From Thiogranum sp963752745 (GTDB taxonomy: Bacteria; Pseudomonadota; Gammaproteobacteria; DSM-19610): a stretch of 64,000 nt of DNA. The position numbers were made by a program, and so were the translations under genes. Of the stretch, positions 34,861 to 43,555 are shown in pieces. The stretch spans positions 1 through 64,000 of the forward strand of contig CAVWAK010000023.1 of the NCBI GenBank assembly GCA_963752745.1, given 5' to 3'. Under the pieces are notes generated by a model, which saw nothing but the letters and a program-made list of their open reading frames with translations, was not told where the DNA came from and did no database searches. Each line of letters starts with the position of its first letter. Position 1 is the first letter of the stretch.

Positions 34861-36435
34861 ATGAGTAGCGCAACGACACACGACGCACATCACGAAGAAC
34901 ACCCAAGCGGACTAATGCGCTGGGTAACCACAACCAATCATAAGGATATCGGAACCCTGTATCTGCTGTTTGCACTGACGATGTTCATTGTTGGTGGTGC
35001 GATGGCAATGATCATTCGCCTGGAGTTGTTCCAGCCGGGACTACAGTTCGTTGAACCGCAGTTCTTTAACTCCATGACCACCATGCATGCGCTGATCATG
35101 ATTTTTGGCGCGGTCATGCCAGCCTTCGTAGGGCTGGCAAACTGGCTGATCCCGATGATGATCGGTGCGCCGGACATGGCGCTGCCACGTTTGAATAACT
35201 GGAGTTTCTGGATCCTGCCTTTCGCCGGCTTGATGCTGTTGAGCACGCTGTTCATGGAGGGCGGTGCGCCGGCCGGTGGCTGGACCATGTACCCGCCGCT
35301 GGTGCTGCAGACGGGTGATGCCTTCCCGTTCCTGATCTTCTCGGTCCACCTGCTGGGTATCTCTTCCATCATGGGCGCCATCAACGTCATCGTGACTATC
35401 GTCAATATGCGTGCGCCAACCATGACTATGATGAAGATGCCGCTGTTCGTCTGGACCTGGCTGATCACTGCCTATCTGCTGATTGCCACCATGCCGGTGC
35501 TGGCAGGTGCAGTGACAATGCTGTTGACCGACCGCTTCTTTGATACGTCGTTCTTCAATGCTGCAGGTGGTGGTGACCCGGTTATGTTCCAGCATATCTT
35601 CTGGTTCTTTGGTCATCCCGAGGTGTATATCCTGATTTTGCCAGCCTTCGGTATTGTGTCTCAGATCATCCCGACCTTTGCGCGCAAGCCTTTGTTTGGT
35701 TACAGCTCCATGGTGTATGCAACGGCCTCGATTGCCTTCCTGTCATTCATTGTCTGGGCACACCACATGTTCACGGTGGGTATGCCCTTAACCGCTGAAC
35801 TCTTCTTCATGTATGCCACCATGTTGATTGCCGTGCCTACCGGCGTGAAAGTGTTCAACTGGGTGTCGACCATGTGGAAAGGATCCATGACCTTTGAAAC
35901 GCCCATGCTGTTCGCCCTGGGTTTTGTGTTCATGTTTACCATTGGTGGTTTTTCCGGGCTGATGCTTGCTATCGCTCCGGTTGATTTCCAGTATCACGAT
36001 ACCTATTTCGTGGTGGCGCACTTCCACTACGTACTGGTCACGGGTGCTGTGTATGCCATCATCGCGGCAGGTTATTACTGGTTGCCAAAGTGGACAGGGC
36101 ATATGTACAACGAGAAACTCGGCAAACTGCACTTCTGGGTTTCGACAATATCAGTGAACGTTCTGTTCTTCCCGCAGCACTTCCTTGGGCTGGCGGGTAT
36201 GCCACGACGCATCCCTGACTACTCGGTGCAATTTACCGAGTTCAACCAGATCTCCACTATTGGTGGTTTGGTGTTCGGTGTGTCACAGCTGCTGTTCGTG
36301 TATATCGTTATCAAAACGATCAAGGGCGGCGAAAAAGCGACTGATCAGGTATGGGAAGGCGCGCACGGTCTGGAATGGACGCTGCCATCGCCGCCTCCGT
36401 ATCACACCTTTACCACTGCGCCAATCGTCAAGTAG
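34861..36435 (+). CDS. coxA: Cytochrome c oxidase subunit I
   Basis: Catalytic haem-copper subunit of 524 residues. Haem a ligand TMHALIMIFG, the CuB/Tyr motif FFGHPEVYILILPAFG, the paired CuB histidines WAHHMFTVGM and the haem a3/a ligands VVAHFHYVL are all present. GHPEVY, with the D-channel glutamate, places it in the A1 group. It follows coxB by 22 bases with GGAGGAG upstream. It needs haem A, and the haem A synthase gene ctaA is absent from this cluster. Confidence 0.98.
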   Translation: MSSATTHDAHHEEHPSGLMRWVTTTNHKDIGTLYLLFALTMFIVGGAMAMIIRLELFQPGLQFVEPQFFNSMTTMHALIMIFGAVMPAFVGLANWLIPMMIGAPDMALPRLNNWSFWILPFAGLMLLSTLFMEGGAPAGGWTMYPPLVLQTGDAFPFLIFSVHLLGISSIMGAINVIVTIVNMRAPTMTMMKMPLFVWTWLITAYLLIATMPVLAGAVTMLLTDRFFDTSFFNAAGGGDPVMFQHIFWFFGHPEVYILILPAFGIVSQIIPTFARKPLFGYSSMVYATASIAFLSFIVWAHHMFTVGMPLTAELFFMYATMLIAVPTGVKVFNWVSTMWKGSMTFETPMLFALGFVFMFTIGGFSGLMLAIAPVDFQYHDTYFVVAHFHYVLVTGAVYAIIAAGYYWLPKWTGHMYNEKLGKLHFWVSTISVNVLFFPQHFLGLAGMPRRIPDYSVQFTEFNQISTIGGLVFGVSQLLFVYIVIKTIKGGEKATDQVWEGAHGLEWTLPSPPPYHTFTTAPIVK

Positions 36436-36443
36436 TGGAAGTG

Positions 36444-36554
36444 ATGTCGATAACAACGCAAAGAAAACGTGCGCGCAACATGGCTGCAATTCTGGCCATG
36501 GTTGCGGTCGCTTTTTACCTGGTTTTTATCTTCGCCACGGCGAACGGGCTCTGA
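36444..36554 (+). CDS. Small cytochrome oxidase assembly-type membrane protein
   Basis: A 36-residue ORF with a basic N-terminus (TTQRKRARNMAA) and one helix (ILAMVAVAFYLVFIF), lying between coxA and ctaG. Short one-helix proteins annotated as cytochrome oxidase small assembly proteins occur at this place in other proteobacteria. It is nine bases after coxA and five before ctaG, consistent with co-translation. The sequence is too short for firm assignment. Confidence 0.7.
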   Translation: MSITTQRKRARNMAAILAMVAVAFYLVFIFATANGL

Positions 36555-36558
36555 GTGT

Positions 36559-37098
36559 ATGACTGACGACCGGCAACATGGAAAGAAGCGTACGCTGCGG
36601 CAGACGTTGATTATCGTTGCCCTGATGTCAGGTTTCGTGTTCGCACTGGTGCCCCTGTACGGGCTATTGTGTGACGTTACCGGGTTGAATGGTAAAACCC
36701 GCAACGAGCGAGCCGAAGCAATCAGTATTGAGCCAGACCTGTCGCGCACGGTTACGGTTGAGTTCATTGCCAGTGTCAATGAATCCATGCCCTGGGATTT
36801 CAGGCCTGAAGTAACGCGCATGGAGGTCCACCCGGGCCAGATGTACAAGACATCATTCCATGCGCGTAACCGCACAGAGAATGATATGGTCGGTCAGGCA
36901 ATTCCCAGTGTGACGCCGGGACTGGCGGCCCTGCATTTTAAAAAGACGGAATGCTTCTGTTTTACCGAGCAACAGTTTGGCGCCGGCGAAGGCCGGGATA
37001 TGCCCCTGCTGTTTATGGTCGACAAGGAACTACCCGAAGAAATTGGTACGGTGACCCTGGCCTATACATTTTTTGATAAACAGAAGTTAGTGAATTAA
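36559..37098 (+). CDS. ctaG: Cytochrome c oxidase assembly protein CtaG/Cox11
   Basis: Copper chaperone that delivers CuB to subunit I. I use ATG 36559, giving a 179-residue protein with one N-terminal helix (LIIVALMSGFVFALVPLYGL) and the copper-binding FKKTECFCFTEQ motif near residue 135. The frame is open from 36469, but that extension overlaps the small upstream ORF. It is followed by coxC. Confidence 0.96.
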   Translation: MTDDRQHGKKRTLRQTLIIVALMSGFVFALVPLYGLLCDVTGLNGKTRNERAEAISIEPDLSRTVTVEFIASVNESMPWDFRPEVTRMEVHPGQMYKTSFHARNRTENDMVGQAIPSVTPGLAALHFKKTECFCFTEQQFGAGEGRDMPLLFMVDKELPEEIGTVTLAYTFFDKQKLVN

Positions 37099-37123
37099 AA
37101 CACCTAAAGATGAGGATGTTGGA

Positions 37124-37987
37124 ATGAGTGAAGCACATGGCGGTTATTACGTGCCCCACGGTACGCACTGGCCGATCGTTGGCTCTATCGGGCTGACGGC
37201 GCTGGTTGGAGGATTTGCCCATTTCCTGAACGGTGGTAGCGGCGGCATGACCATCATGATGGTCGGGCTGGGTATTGTGATCTTTATGATGTTCGGCTGG
37301 TTCGGTCAGGTAATCCGCGAAAGCCAATCCGGGATGTATAACGAGCAGGTGGACAAGTCATTCCGTTGGGGGATGAGCTGGTTCATTTTTTCAGAGGTCA
37401 TGTTCTTCGCCGCTTTCTTTGGCGCGTTGTTCTACGCCCGGGTGCTCTCGGTGCCCTGGTTGGGTGGTGCAGATGCGGTAACCAATGAAGTGCTCTGGAA
37501 CGGTTGGGAGGCGATGTGGCCAACCAATGGTCCAGCCGATCTCGGTGGTGAGTTCACTACACTTGACCCGTGGAAGATTCCGGCACTGAATACACTGTTG
37601 TTATTGAGCAGTGGTGTCACCATTACCTTTGCCCACTGGGCGTTGAAGAAGGGTAACCGGGGTCCGCTGGTGCTGTGGATGCTGGCTACCGTTCTGCTGG
37701 GCGCAACCTTCCTGGGCTTTCAGGCATACGAATATATTGAGGCTTACGGCGATCATCACAACCTGACTCTGGGTTCAGGTGTATATGGGTCGACTTTCTT
37801 CATGCTGACAGGTTTCCATGGTATGCACGTGACTATCGGTACCATTATGCTGATAGTGATAACGTTGCGGTGCATGAAGGGACACTTTACACCGGGGCAG
37901 CATTTTGCCTTTGAAGGTGTGGCATGGTACTGGCACTTTGTTGACGTGGTCTGGCTAGGACTGTTTATCTTCGTCTATATCATCTAG
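37124..37987 (+). CDS. coxC: Cytochrome c oxidase subunit III
   Basis: A 287-residue, seven-helix subunit that stabilises subunit I. Family segments are HGGYYVPHGTHWPIVGSIGL (in part), GMSWFIFSEVMFFAAFFGAL, FQAYEYIEA, GFHGMHVTIGTIML and the C-terminal VAWYWHFVDVVWLGLFIFVY. It is the last gene before the terminator at 38005. Confidence 0.98.
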   Translation: MSEAHGGYYVPHGTHWPIVGSIGLTALVGGFAHFLNGGSGGMTIMMVGLGIVIFMMFGWFGQVIRESQSGMYNEQVDKSFRWGMSWFIFSEVMFFAAFFGALFYARVLSVPWLGGADAVTNEVLWNGWEAMWPTNGPADLGGEFTTLDPWKIPALNTLLLLSSGVTITFAHWALKKGNRGPLVLWMLATVLLGATFLGFQAYEYIEAYGDHHNLTLGSGVYGSTFFMLTGFHGMHVTIGTIMLIVITLRCMKGHFTPGQHFAFEGVAWYWHFVDVVWLGLFIFVYII

Positions 37988-38004
37988 GCAGACGATGATC
38001 CAAA

Positions 38005-38035
38005 CAAAAAAGCGCCGCATTGCGGCGCTTTTTTG
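38005..38035. terminator. Bidirectional intrinsic terminator after coxC
   Basis: A perfect stem AGCGCCGCA/TGCGGCGCT with a one-base loop is flanked by A-run and T-run, so it can stop both coxC and the convergent DUF2909 gene. Confidence 0.92.
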
Positions 38036-38053
38036 TTTACTGCAGGTTTTAGT

Positions 38054-38296
38054 TTATTTTTGATCCGTGGGTGTCTGCTCCGGGGCGTCGGGATAGATGC
38101 CATGTGGTTTGATATGCCCGGTAAAGATACCCAGCATAATCAGGGCAAACAGGGATACGGACAACGCAATGCGCACAGTGAGTGCCTTCGCTGTCCGGTC
38201 AGTCTTGCCCCGATCTTTTAACAGGAAAACAATGCCGCTACCCAGGCTGACAATGATTGCCAGTATGGTCACAACGATAAGTATTTTGATAATCAT
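38054..38296 (-). CDS. DUF2909 / twin transmembrane protein
   Basis: An 80-residue protein with two hydrophobic helices (residues 3-25 and 43-63) and a short polar tail, matching the DUF2909 layout, including FLLKDRGKTDRTAKALTVRI. It is found next to the SURF1/cox genes in many gammaproteobacteria but on the opposite strand, as here. A role in oxidase biogenesis is suggested only by position. Confidence 0.82.
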   Translation of the reverse strand: MIIKILIVVTILAIIVSLGSGIVFLLKDRGKTDRTAKALTVRIALSVSLFALIMLGIFTGHIKPHGIYPDAPEQTPTDQK

Positions 38297-38442
38297 TTTT
38301 AGTTTCTACGTGGTCGTTTGGGCGAGTATAGGGGAATGTTGCCGTGATCACCAAGCCGGACTCACGTCTACACATCACGCAGTTTATAACGCTATAGCAG
38401 AATTAACTTGCGGCCTGAAGAGCGGCTGCGTAGGCTGACCAA

Positions 38443-39162
38443 ATGCGATTCGGTAGCATTGAATTTTCTCCCAGTCGCTGGCCAAGCCTGATTACCCTTA
38501 TCATGCTCGGGATTTTGATGTCGCTGGGCTTTTGGCAGCTGGATCGTGCCGAGCAAAAACAGCTGCTGCTGGCTGAGTTTCAGGGTGGAGGTGATGGTTC
38601 GCCTTTCAGGTTGGACGAGACCATTAAGTCTTTTGACGACTTGCAGTACCAGTTTGCGAGTGCTGTCGGTAGCTACGACGCAAAACGACAAATCCTGCAT
38701 GATAACCGGACGCATAATGGCGTCGCGGGTTACCATGTCTTGACGCCGTTGCGCCTGGTGGGCAGTGATATGGCAGTGCTGGTTAATCGTGGATGGATTC
38801 CGTTGGGCGTTAGTCGTGACCAACTACCCGAGCTGCCAGTATCCGGCGATGAGCGCGAAGTGACCGGGCGAATCAAGAGGGCTTTGCTGGATGATTTTCG
38901 TCTCGGAGACGAAGAGCTGCGTCAGGGTTGGCCCTACCGGATCCAGCACATTGATACCGATACGCTGGGTGACGAATTGGGATACCGCCTGATGCCGGTA
39001 GTCTTGTTGCTCGAGCCGGATGCGAGTGACGGGTTTGTCAGGAATTGGCATCCAATGACCTTTGGCCCGGAACGTAATGTGGGATATGCCGTTCAGTGGT
39101 TTGGGCTGGCGCTGGCATTGGCGATTATTTATCTGGCTGTGAATATACGTAGAGTGAAATAA
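38443..39162 (+). CDS. SURF1 family protein
   Basis: SURF1 helps haem A insertion into subunit I. The 239 residues show an N-terminal helix (LITLIMLGILMSLGFWQLDR), the SURF1 motif GYHVLTPLRL and VLVNRGWIPLG near residues 105-115, and a C-terminal helix (VQWFGLALALAIIYLAVNIR). It is followed two bases later by the SCO-like gene. Confidence 0.94.
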   Translation: MRFGSIEFSPSRWPSLITLIMLGILMSLGFWQLDRAEQKQLLLAEFQGGGDGSPFRLDETIKSFDDLQYQFASAVGSYDAKRQILHDNRTHNGVAGYHVLTPLRLVGSDMAVLVNRGWIPLGVSRDQLPELPVSGDEREVTGRIKRALLDDFRLGDEELRQGWPYRIQHIDTDTLGDELGYRLMPVVLLLEPDASDGFVRNWHPMTFGPERNVGYAVQWFGLALALAIIYLAVNIRRVK

Positions 39163-39164
39163 CC

Positions 39165-39788
39165 ATGACGACCGATACTATAGATCCTCCGCAGCGGCGA
39201 CGCTCACGTGCTTCACTGCTGATTGTACTTGCCTTGTTTGCAGCGCCGGTGCTGGTTGCCTGGTCGTTATTTTATATTTTTCCAGAATGGATGCCGTCCT
39301 CGACCAGCAATCATGGTGACCTGGTTGAACCCGCCCGGTCGTTGCCGGACTTCAATCTCGATACGGTATTGGGCGATGCCGTGGATCAGACCTTCCTGCG
39401 TGGCAAATGGAACTATGTCTATCTTCATGAGGGAGAGTGCGACAGTGTCTGTGTTGAGCGACTCTATAAAGTTCGTCAGTTGCGGCTTGCACATGGTAAG
39501 GATATTGACCGTATGCAGCGCTTGATGCTGTGGCGGGCTGATGCCGTGAGCACGGACGCCCGTGCCGAGCTCCAGGCCCATTTCCCGGGACAGGTTATTG
39601 CTCTGGTACCTGAAAATTCTGAGTTGGTCTCCGCATTCTCGACCGATGCCGCCGATCCGCTACTTGCCGGTCGGATTTATCTGGTTGATCCGCTTGGAAA
39701 TCTTATGATGAGCTATCAGCCGGACGCCGAGCCACGCGGTATTATCAAGGATATGCACAGGCTCTTAAAATATTCCGGATTAGGGTAA
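39165..39788 (+). CDS. SCO-like thioredoxin-fold protein of the cox cluster
   Basis: A 207-residue membrane-anchored protein. One N-terminal helix (residues about 18-38) is followed by a domain with the CxxxC pair GECDSVCVE near 91-97, where SCO copper chaperones have their copper-binding cysteines, and by GRIYLVDPLGNLMMSYQP near 165. Similar proteins lie between SURF1 and ctaA in other gammaproteobacteria. It probably takes part in CuA insertion, which would explain why no separate SCO1 gene is seen here. The SCO histidine is not clearly identifiable. Confidence 0.75.
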   Translation: MTTDTIDPPQRRRSRASLLIVLALFAAPVLVAWSLFYIFPEWMPSSTSNHGDLVEPARSLPDFNLDTVLGDAVDQTFLRGKWNYVYLHEGECDSVCVERLYKVRQLRLAHGKDIDRMQRLMLWRADAVSTDARAELQAHFPGQVIALVPENSELVSAFSTDAADPLLAGRIYLVDPLGNLMMSYQPDAEPRGIIKDMHRLLKYSGLG

Positions 39789-39841
39789 AATACCCTGCTC
39801 TGGCGGGTGGCCAGAGTATAAAAACTACATGCATCGGGAGC

Positions 39842-40747
39842 ATGATGAGCCTTTCAATAGCAGCGAACGCCACGCTTCATTGGCGTGATTATCTGGGTGT
39901 CTGCAAACTCAAAGTGGTCGCTTTGATTGTGTTTACGGCCCTGGTCGGCATGTTTCTGTCAGTTCCCGGGATGGTGCCCTGGCAGCCACTGATTTTCGGC
40001 ACGCTGGGAATCGGCATGGCCGCAGCTTCGGCCGCAGCTATCAATCACGTGGTCGACCAGTACGCGGACGCACGCATGGAGCGAACCGCGGATCGTCCAG
40101 TTGCCAGCGGGCATCTTACCAGCCGTAGCTGTCTGGTATTTGCGCTGGTGCTTGGTGCGGTGGCGATGTGGATACTGGTTCAATTTGTGAATACGCTGAC
40201 CGCGTTACTTACCTTTGCGTCACTGATCGGCTATGCGGTGATCTACACGCTGTATCTCAAGCGTGCGACCCCGCAAAATATTGTTATTGGCGGAGCTGCC
40301 GGTGCTGCACCACCGGTACTGGGCTGGACTGCAGTCACTGGCCACATCGATCCGAACGCATTGCTGCTGTTCCTGATTATTTTCGTCTGGACACCACCGC
40401 ACTTCTGGGCGCTGGCGATCCATCGCCGCCACGAGTATGCAAAGGTCGATATTCCCATGTTGCCGGTAACACACGGTGTCGATTTTACCCGACTGCAGAT
40501 TATGCTCTATACCATCTTGCTGCTGGCTGTCACGGTGATGCCATATGCAACCGGTATGAGCGGTTTGTTGTACCTTGCGGGCGCGCTGGCTCTTGGCGCC
40601 GGCTTCCTTTATCACGCCTGGGCATTGATGCGCGATGAAAGTGGCAAGCAAGCCATGAAGACCTTCGGCTATTCCATTACCTATCTCATGGTCCTGTTCG
40701 CTCTGTTGCTGGTTGATCATTACGTGCCTTACCGCTGGATTCCCTGA
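39842..40747 (+). CDS. cyoE: Protohaem IX farnesyltransferase (haem O synthase)
   Basis: Membrane prenyltransferase (CtaB/CyoE) that makes haem O from haem B. Both Asp motifs are visible: NHVVDQYADARMERTADRP near residues 65-85 and the YAKVDIPMLPVTHG segment near 202. The 301 residues have about nine helices. ATG 39845 is an alternative start. Haem A synthase (ctaA), which uses its product and normally lies just upstream, is not here. Confidence 0.97.
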   Translation: MMSLSIAANATLHWRDYLGVCKLKVVALIVFTALVGMFLSVPGMVPWQPLIFGTLGIGMAAASAAAINHVVDQYADARMERTADRPVASGHLTSRSCLVFALVLGAVAMWILVQFVNTLTALLTFASLIGYAVIYTLYLKRATPQNIVIGGAAGAAPPVLGWTAVTGHIDPNALLLFLIIFVWTPPHFWALAIHRRHEYAKVDIPMLPVTHGVDFTRLQIMLYTILLLAVTVMPYATGMSGLLYLAGALALGAGFLYHAWALMRDESGKQAMKTFGYSITYLMVLFALLLVDHYVPYRWIP

Positions 40748-40768
40748 TATCTGATTGGCCTGGTCTTT

Positions 40769-40803
40769 AAACGGCGCACCTGAAACCGGGTGCGCCGTTT
40801 TTC
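40769..40803 (+). terminator. Intrinsic terminator after cyoE
   Basis: A perfect 12-bp stem AAACGGCGCACC/GGTGCGCCGTTT with an eight-base loop is followed by further T residues. It ends the cox assembly operon. Confidence 0.93.
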
Positions 40804-40813
40804 ATTGCTTTCC

Positions 40814-40827
40814 TTGATATATATCAA
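40814..40827 (+). promoter_or_regulatory. Perfect FNR/Anr box
   Basis: TTGATATATATCAA is a perfect TTGAT-N4-ATCAA oxygen-response site, 97 bases upstream of the regulator start at 40924 and just after the cyoE terminator. I cannot place the -10 with confidence; TAGACT at 40863 is a candidate. Confidence 0.75.
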
Positions 40828-40923
40828 CCCCGGGGGACGATTTTATTGGGTTTTTGATTTGCTAGACTGCGGGTGTTTGCTGGATAGTATTTAGCCGTTT
40901 ATACAGTTAAATGGAGCGCTGTT

Positions 40924-41430
40924 GTGTTAGATGAATCCTTGCGGGCAAGTCGTATAGCGGTATGTGTTAAAAGCGAAAACAAGGAAGTACTTGAGCAGAA
41001 TGATCTCTGCAGGCAGATTTGCGGTGACTGTCTGGGCGAAGTGTGTGATCGGGGTTGCATGACCCTGTATGCAGAAGACGATGCCTCGCAGTGGAAAGAC
41101 TGGGGAACTCGCGTCTACAAGAACAGCCATATTCACGATGCTTTCTTCGATGTGACGCTGCTGCTGAGTGGTAAAAATATCATTACATTTTTACAGCCAC
41201 TAAAAGACAAATATGAACAGGCTCTCGCGTACTACCAGGGGAAAGGGTTGACTCGACGTGAAACCGAGGTGGTTTCCCTGACCATCCGTGGAGTTACCAA
41301 TATCGATATCTGCCAGTCCTTATCGATTTCAAAGGCAACACTGAGAACGCATTTGAACAATATTTATCGTAAGTTACGTGAGCTGGGAGAAGAGCCGGCA
41401 TTTATTCCGGCGAATCGGGTTTCAGTCTAG
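40924..41430 (+). CDS. LuxR-type regulator with cysteine-rich N-terminal domain
   Basis: A 168-residue transcription regulator. The C-terminal LuxR/FixJ-type helix-turn-helix runs about 109-155 (GLTRRETEVVSLTIRGVTN, ISKATLRTHLNNIYRKL). The N-terminal half looks PAS-like and holds a cluster C29-x3-C33-x2-C36-x4-C41-x3-C45, a possible iron-sulfur or other metal site. There is no receiver domain. It starts with GTG at 40924. The FNR/Anr box upstream and the position between the aa3 and cbb3 oxidase clusters suggest a redox-responsive regulator, which is inference. It has its own transcription unit after the cyoE terminator. Confidence 0.82.
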   Translation: MLDESLRASRIAVCVKSENKEVLEQNDLCRQICGDCLGEVCDRGCMTLYAEDDASQWKDWGTRVYKNSHIHDAFFDVTLLLSGKNIITFLQPLKDKYEQALAYYQGKGLTRRETEVVSLTIRGVTNIDICQSLSISKATLRTHLNNIYRKLRELGEEPAFIPANRVSV

Positions 41431-41544
41431 CTAGCTGCGGGGCGTTGTTGGTGAAAATAAAATTGAACGGTCGGGGGCTATGATCGAATGGCGTGCTAAT
41501 TTTCAGGGTGTTCCCATGTGCGGGAGATTAAAAAGGAATTGTTT

Positions 41545-42453
41545 ATGAAACCATGTGTTTTTATTCACACCAATCACAAGCAGATTGTCGGCGCCCATGT
41601 GGCGGAACGTGCGCTACGTAGATATTCGAAGCACAATGATAAATTCGACGTCAGCTTCATACAGCTCAAAGACCATTCGTTTTTTAACGATCGTGAAGGT
41701 CAGTTATACCTGCGCGATGGTATGCAACGCCCGTGGCTGAATAATGATTTGCAGTCATTTACACCGTTGCGCTTTATGCCGCCTGAGATAATGGGTTACG
41801 AAGGCCGGTCAGTGGTTATTGATCCGGATATATTTGCGGTATCCGATATCTGGGACCTGCTGTCACGTGATATGCACGGTAAGGCGATCATGTGCCGTGC
41901 CCGTACCGGTACAAAAGGCAAGTTTGATCGCTGCCTGGCCAGCAGTGTCATGCTGCTGGATAACGCAAAGCTTCGTCACTGGGAAGTCGAAGAAAATTTC
42001 AACGATATGTTTGAAGGCAAGCGTGATTACATGAACTGGATTTGTTTGAAGACAGAACCGCGTGAATCTATCGGCATATTTGAAAGTGAATGGAATGATT
42101 TCGACAAGCTCACGCCCGCAACAAAATTGCTGCACACTACCAAGCGAAAAACCCAGCCCTGGAAAACGGGTTTGCAGATCGATCATCGCCCGCGTGAAAA
42201 GTTTCCCTACTTCCCGCCACTGGCCTGGGTGATGAAGGCCAGACGAAAGCTGTTCGGTGAGTATGCATTTCTGGGGCATTACAAGCCACATCCGGATCCC
42301 AATCAGCAGAACCTGTTCTTCGGCTTGTTGAAGGAATGTATTGACGAAGGGGCAGTCAGTGAAGAGATGATTCGGGAACAGATGAACCAGAACAATGTGC
42401 GGCATGATGCCTTTGAGGTACTGGATCACACGCCGCCACTGGCGCCGGTTTAA
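41545..42453 (+). CDS. Glycosyltransferase-like protein, first of a tandem pair
   Basis: A 302-residue soluble protein without signal. The N-terminal Rossmann-like segment CVFIHTNHKQIVGAHVAERA and the DxD-like motif VVIDPDIFAVSDIW near residues 93-106 suggest a GT-A nucleotide-sugar transferase, as does the C-terminal TKRKTQPWKTGLQI, which recalls GT8 enzymes. I choose ATG 41545 because AAGGAA lies seven bases upstream; an ATG at 41518 has none. The next gene is a close paralogue. Substrate and acceptor are unknown. Confidence 0.7.
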   Translation: MKPCVFIHTNHKQIVGAHVAERALRRYSKHNDKFDVSFIQLKDHSFFNDREGQLYLRDGMQRPWLNNDLQSFTPLRFMPPEIMGYEGRSVVIDPDIFAVSDIWDLLSRDMHGKAIMCRARTGTKGKFDRCLASSVMLLDNAKLRHWEVEENFNDMFEGKRDYMNWICLKTEPRESIGIFESEWNDFDKLTPATKLLHTTKRKTQPWKTGLQIDHRPREKFPYFPPLAWVMKARRKLFGEYAFLGHYKPHPDPNQQNLFFGLLKECIDEGAVSEEMIREQMNQNNVRHDAFEVLDHTPPLAPV

Positions 42454-42468
42454 TCGGGAGTCAGACTG

Positions 42469-43383
42469 ATGGAATACTGCGTATTCATTCACACTAACCA
42501 TAAACAGATTGTTGGTGCGCTGGTTGCAGAGTATGCGTTACGGCGGAACTCGAAAAATAACGACAAGTTTGACGTAAAAATCATCAATCAGAATGACTAC
42601 CCGTACTTTCAGGCTCATGAAGGGCAATTGTATTTGCGTGACGGTATAAAACGTCCCTGGTTCAATGAAGATTTGCAGTCATTTACCCCGACACGATTCA
42701 TGCCACCGGAACTGATGGGGTATCAAGGTCGTTCAGTGGTTATTGATCCGGATATTTTTGCAGTAGGTGATGTCTGGGAATTGCTGACACGGGATATGCA
42801 GGGCAAGGCGATTATGTGCAGGCGCAGGGCGGGGCCTAAAGGTATCGTTGACCGTTGTCTGGCAAGCAGTGTTATGTTGCTGGATAACGCGCGGCTCAGG
42901 CATTGGGACGTCGAAGACAAGTTTGAAAAGATGTTTACCTTCGAACAGGATTACCAGCCATGGATCTGTTTGAAGGACGAACCTCGAGAGACTATCGGAC
43001 TCATAGAAAACGAGTGGAATGATTTCGATAAGCTCGACGATAACACCAAGATGATCCATAACACACGGCGCCGGACACAGCCGTGGAAGGCAGGGCTTCC
43101 AATCGACTGGCGACCGGCGGAAAATTTTCGCCTGTTTCCACCGCTCGGGTGGCTGATGCGCGCGAGGCGTAAATTGTTTGGTGAATATGCTTTACTGGGG
43201 CGCTACAAGTCACACCCTGATCCCAACCAGGAGCGCTTCTTTTTCGGACTGCTAAAAGAATGCCTGGAAAAAGGTATCGTCACTGACGACATGATTCGTG
43301 ACGAAATGGTTCAAAACCATGTCCGGCATGATGCTTTCGATGTGATAGACCGGACGCCCAGACTTGTGGGTGCCTGGCGATAA
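42469..43383 (+). CDS. Glycosyltransferase-like protein, second of a tandem pair
   Basis: A 304-residue paralogue of the preceding gene, about two-thirds identical by eye over the full length and 15 bases behind it. The same motifs recur: CVFIHTNHKQIVGALVAEYA, VVIDPDIFAVGDVWELL, RRRTQPWKAGLPI and LFGEYALLGRYKSHPDPNQ. The duplication looks local and old enough for specificity to have diverged. No other sugar or polysaccharide gene is nearby. Confidence 0.7.
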   Translation: MEYCVFIHTNHKQIVGALVAEYALRRNSKNNDKFDVKIINQNDYPYFQAHEGQLYLRDGIKRPWFNEDLQSFTPTRFMPPELMGYQGRSVVIDPDIFAVGDVWELLTRDMQGKAIMCRRRAGPKGIVDRCLASSVMLLDNARLRHWDVEDKFEKMFTFEQDYQPWICLKDEPRETIGLIENEWNDFDKLDDNTKMIHNTRRRTQPWKAGLPIDWRPAENFRLFPPLGWLMRARRKLFGEYALLGRYKSHPDPNQERFFFGLLKECLEKGIVTDDMIRDEMVQNHVRHDAFDVIDRTPRLVGAWR

Positions 43384-43390
43384 AGCCGAT

Positions 43391-43464
43391 GTCGGCTGAC
43401 CAACGCGCCGGTTAGCCGACACCACCTGGGACGCAGCACCTGGAAATCCGGCGCCTCGGATTTC
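43391..43464 (+). repeat. Two hairpins between the glycosyltransferase pair and ccoN
   Basis: GTCGGCTGACC (43391-43401) pairs with GGTTAGCCGAC (43410-43420) as an 11-bp stem with one G-U pair. An alternative partner AGCCGA (43384-43389) precedes it. GAAATCCG/CGGATTTC (43443-43464) forms a second stem. Neither has a T-run, so they are weak terminators or structured leader at best. Confidence 0.5.
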
Positions 43465-43555
43465 TGCCAGCTGGCGCGTCTTCATTCCTGCACTAAACTT
43501 GTACCGTTTATCCCCGGAAACATTGGGCTTTACCTTTGGCTTAAAAGTAAGAATT

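Noticed and set aside
35041..35616. 191-codon His/Gln-rich antisense ORF in coxA
   Set aside because: It is a shadow of the coxA coding bias; coxA is certain and the antisense reading has no family features.
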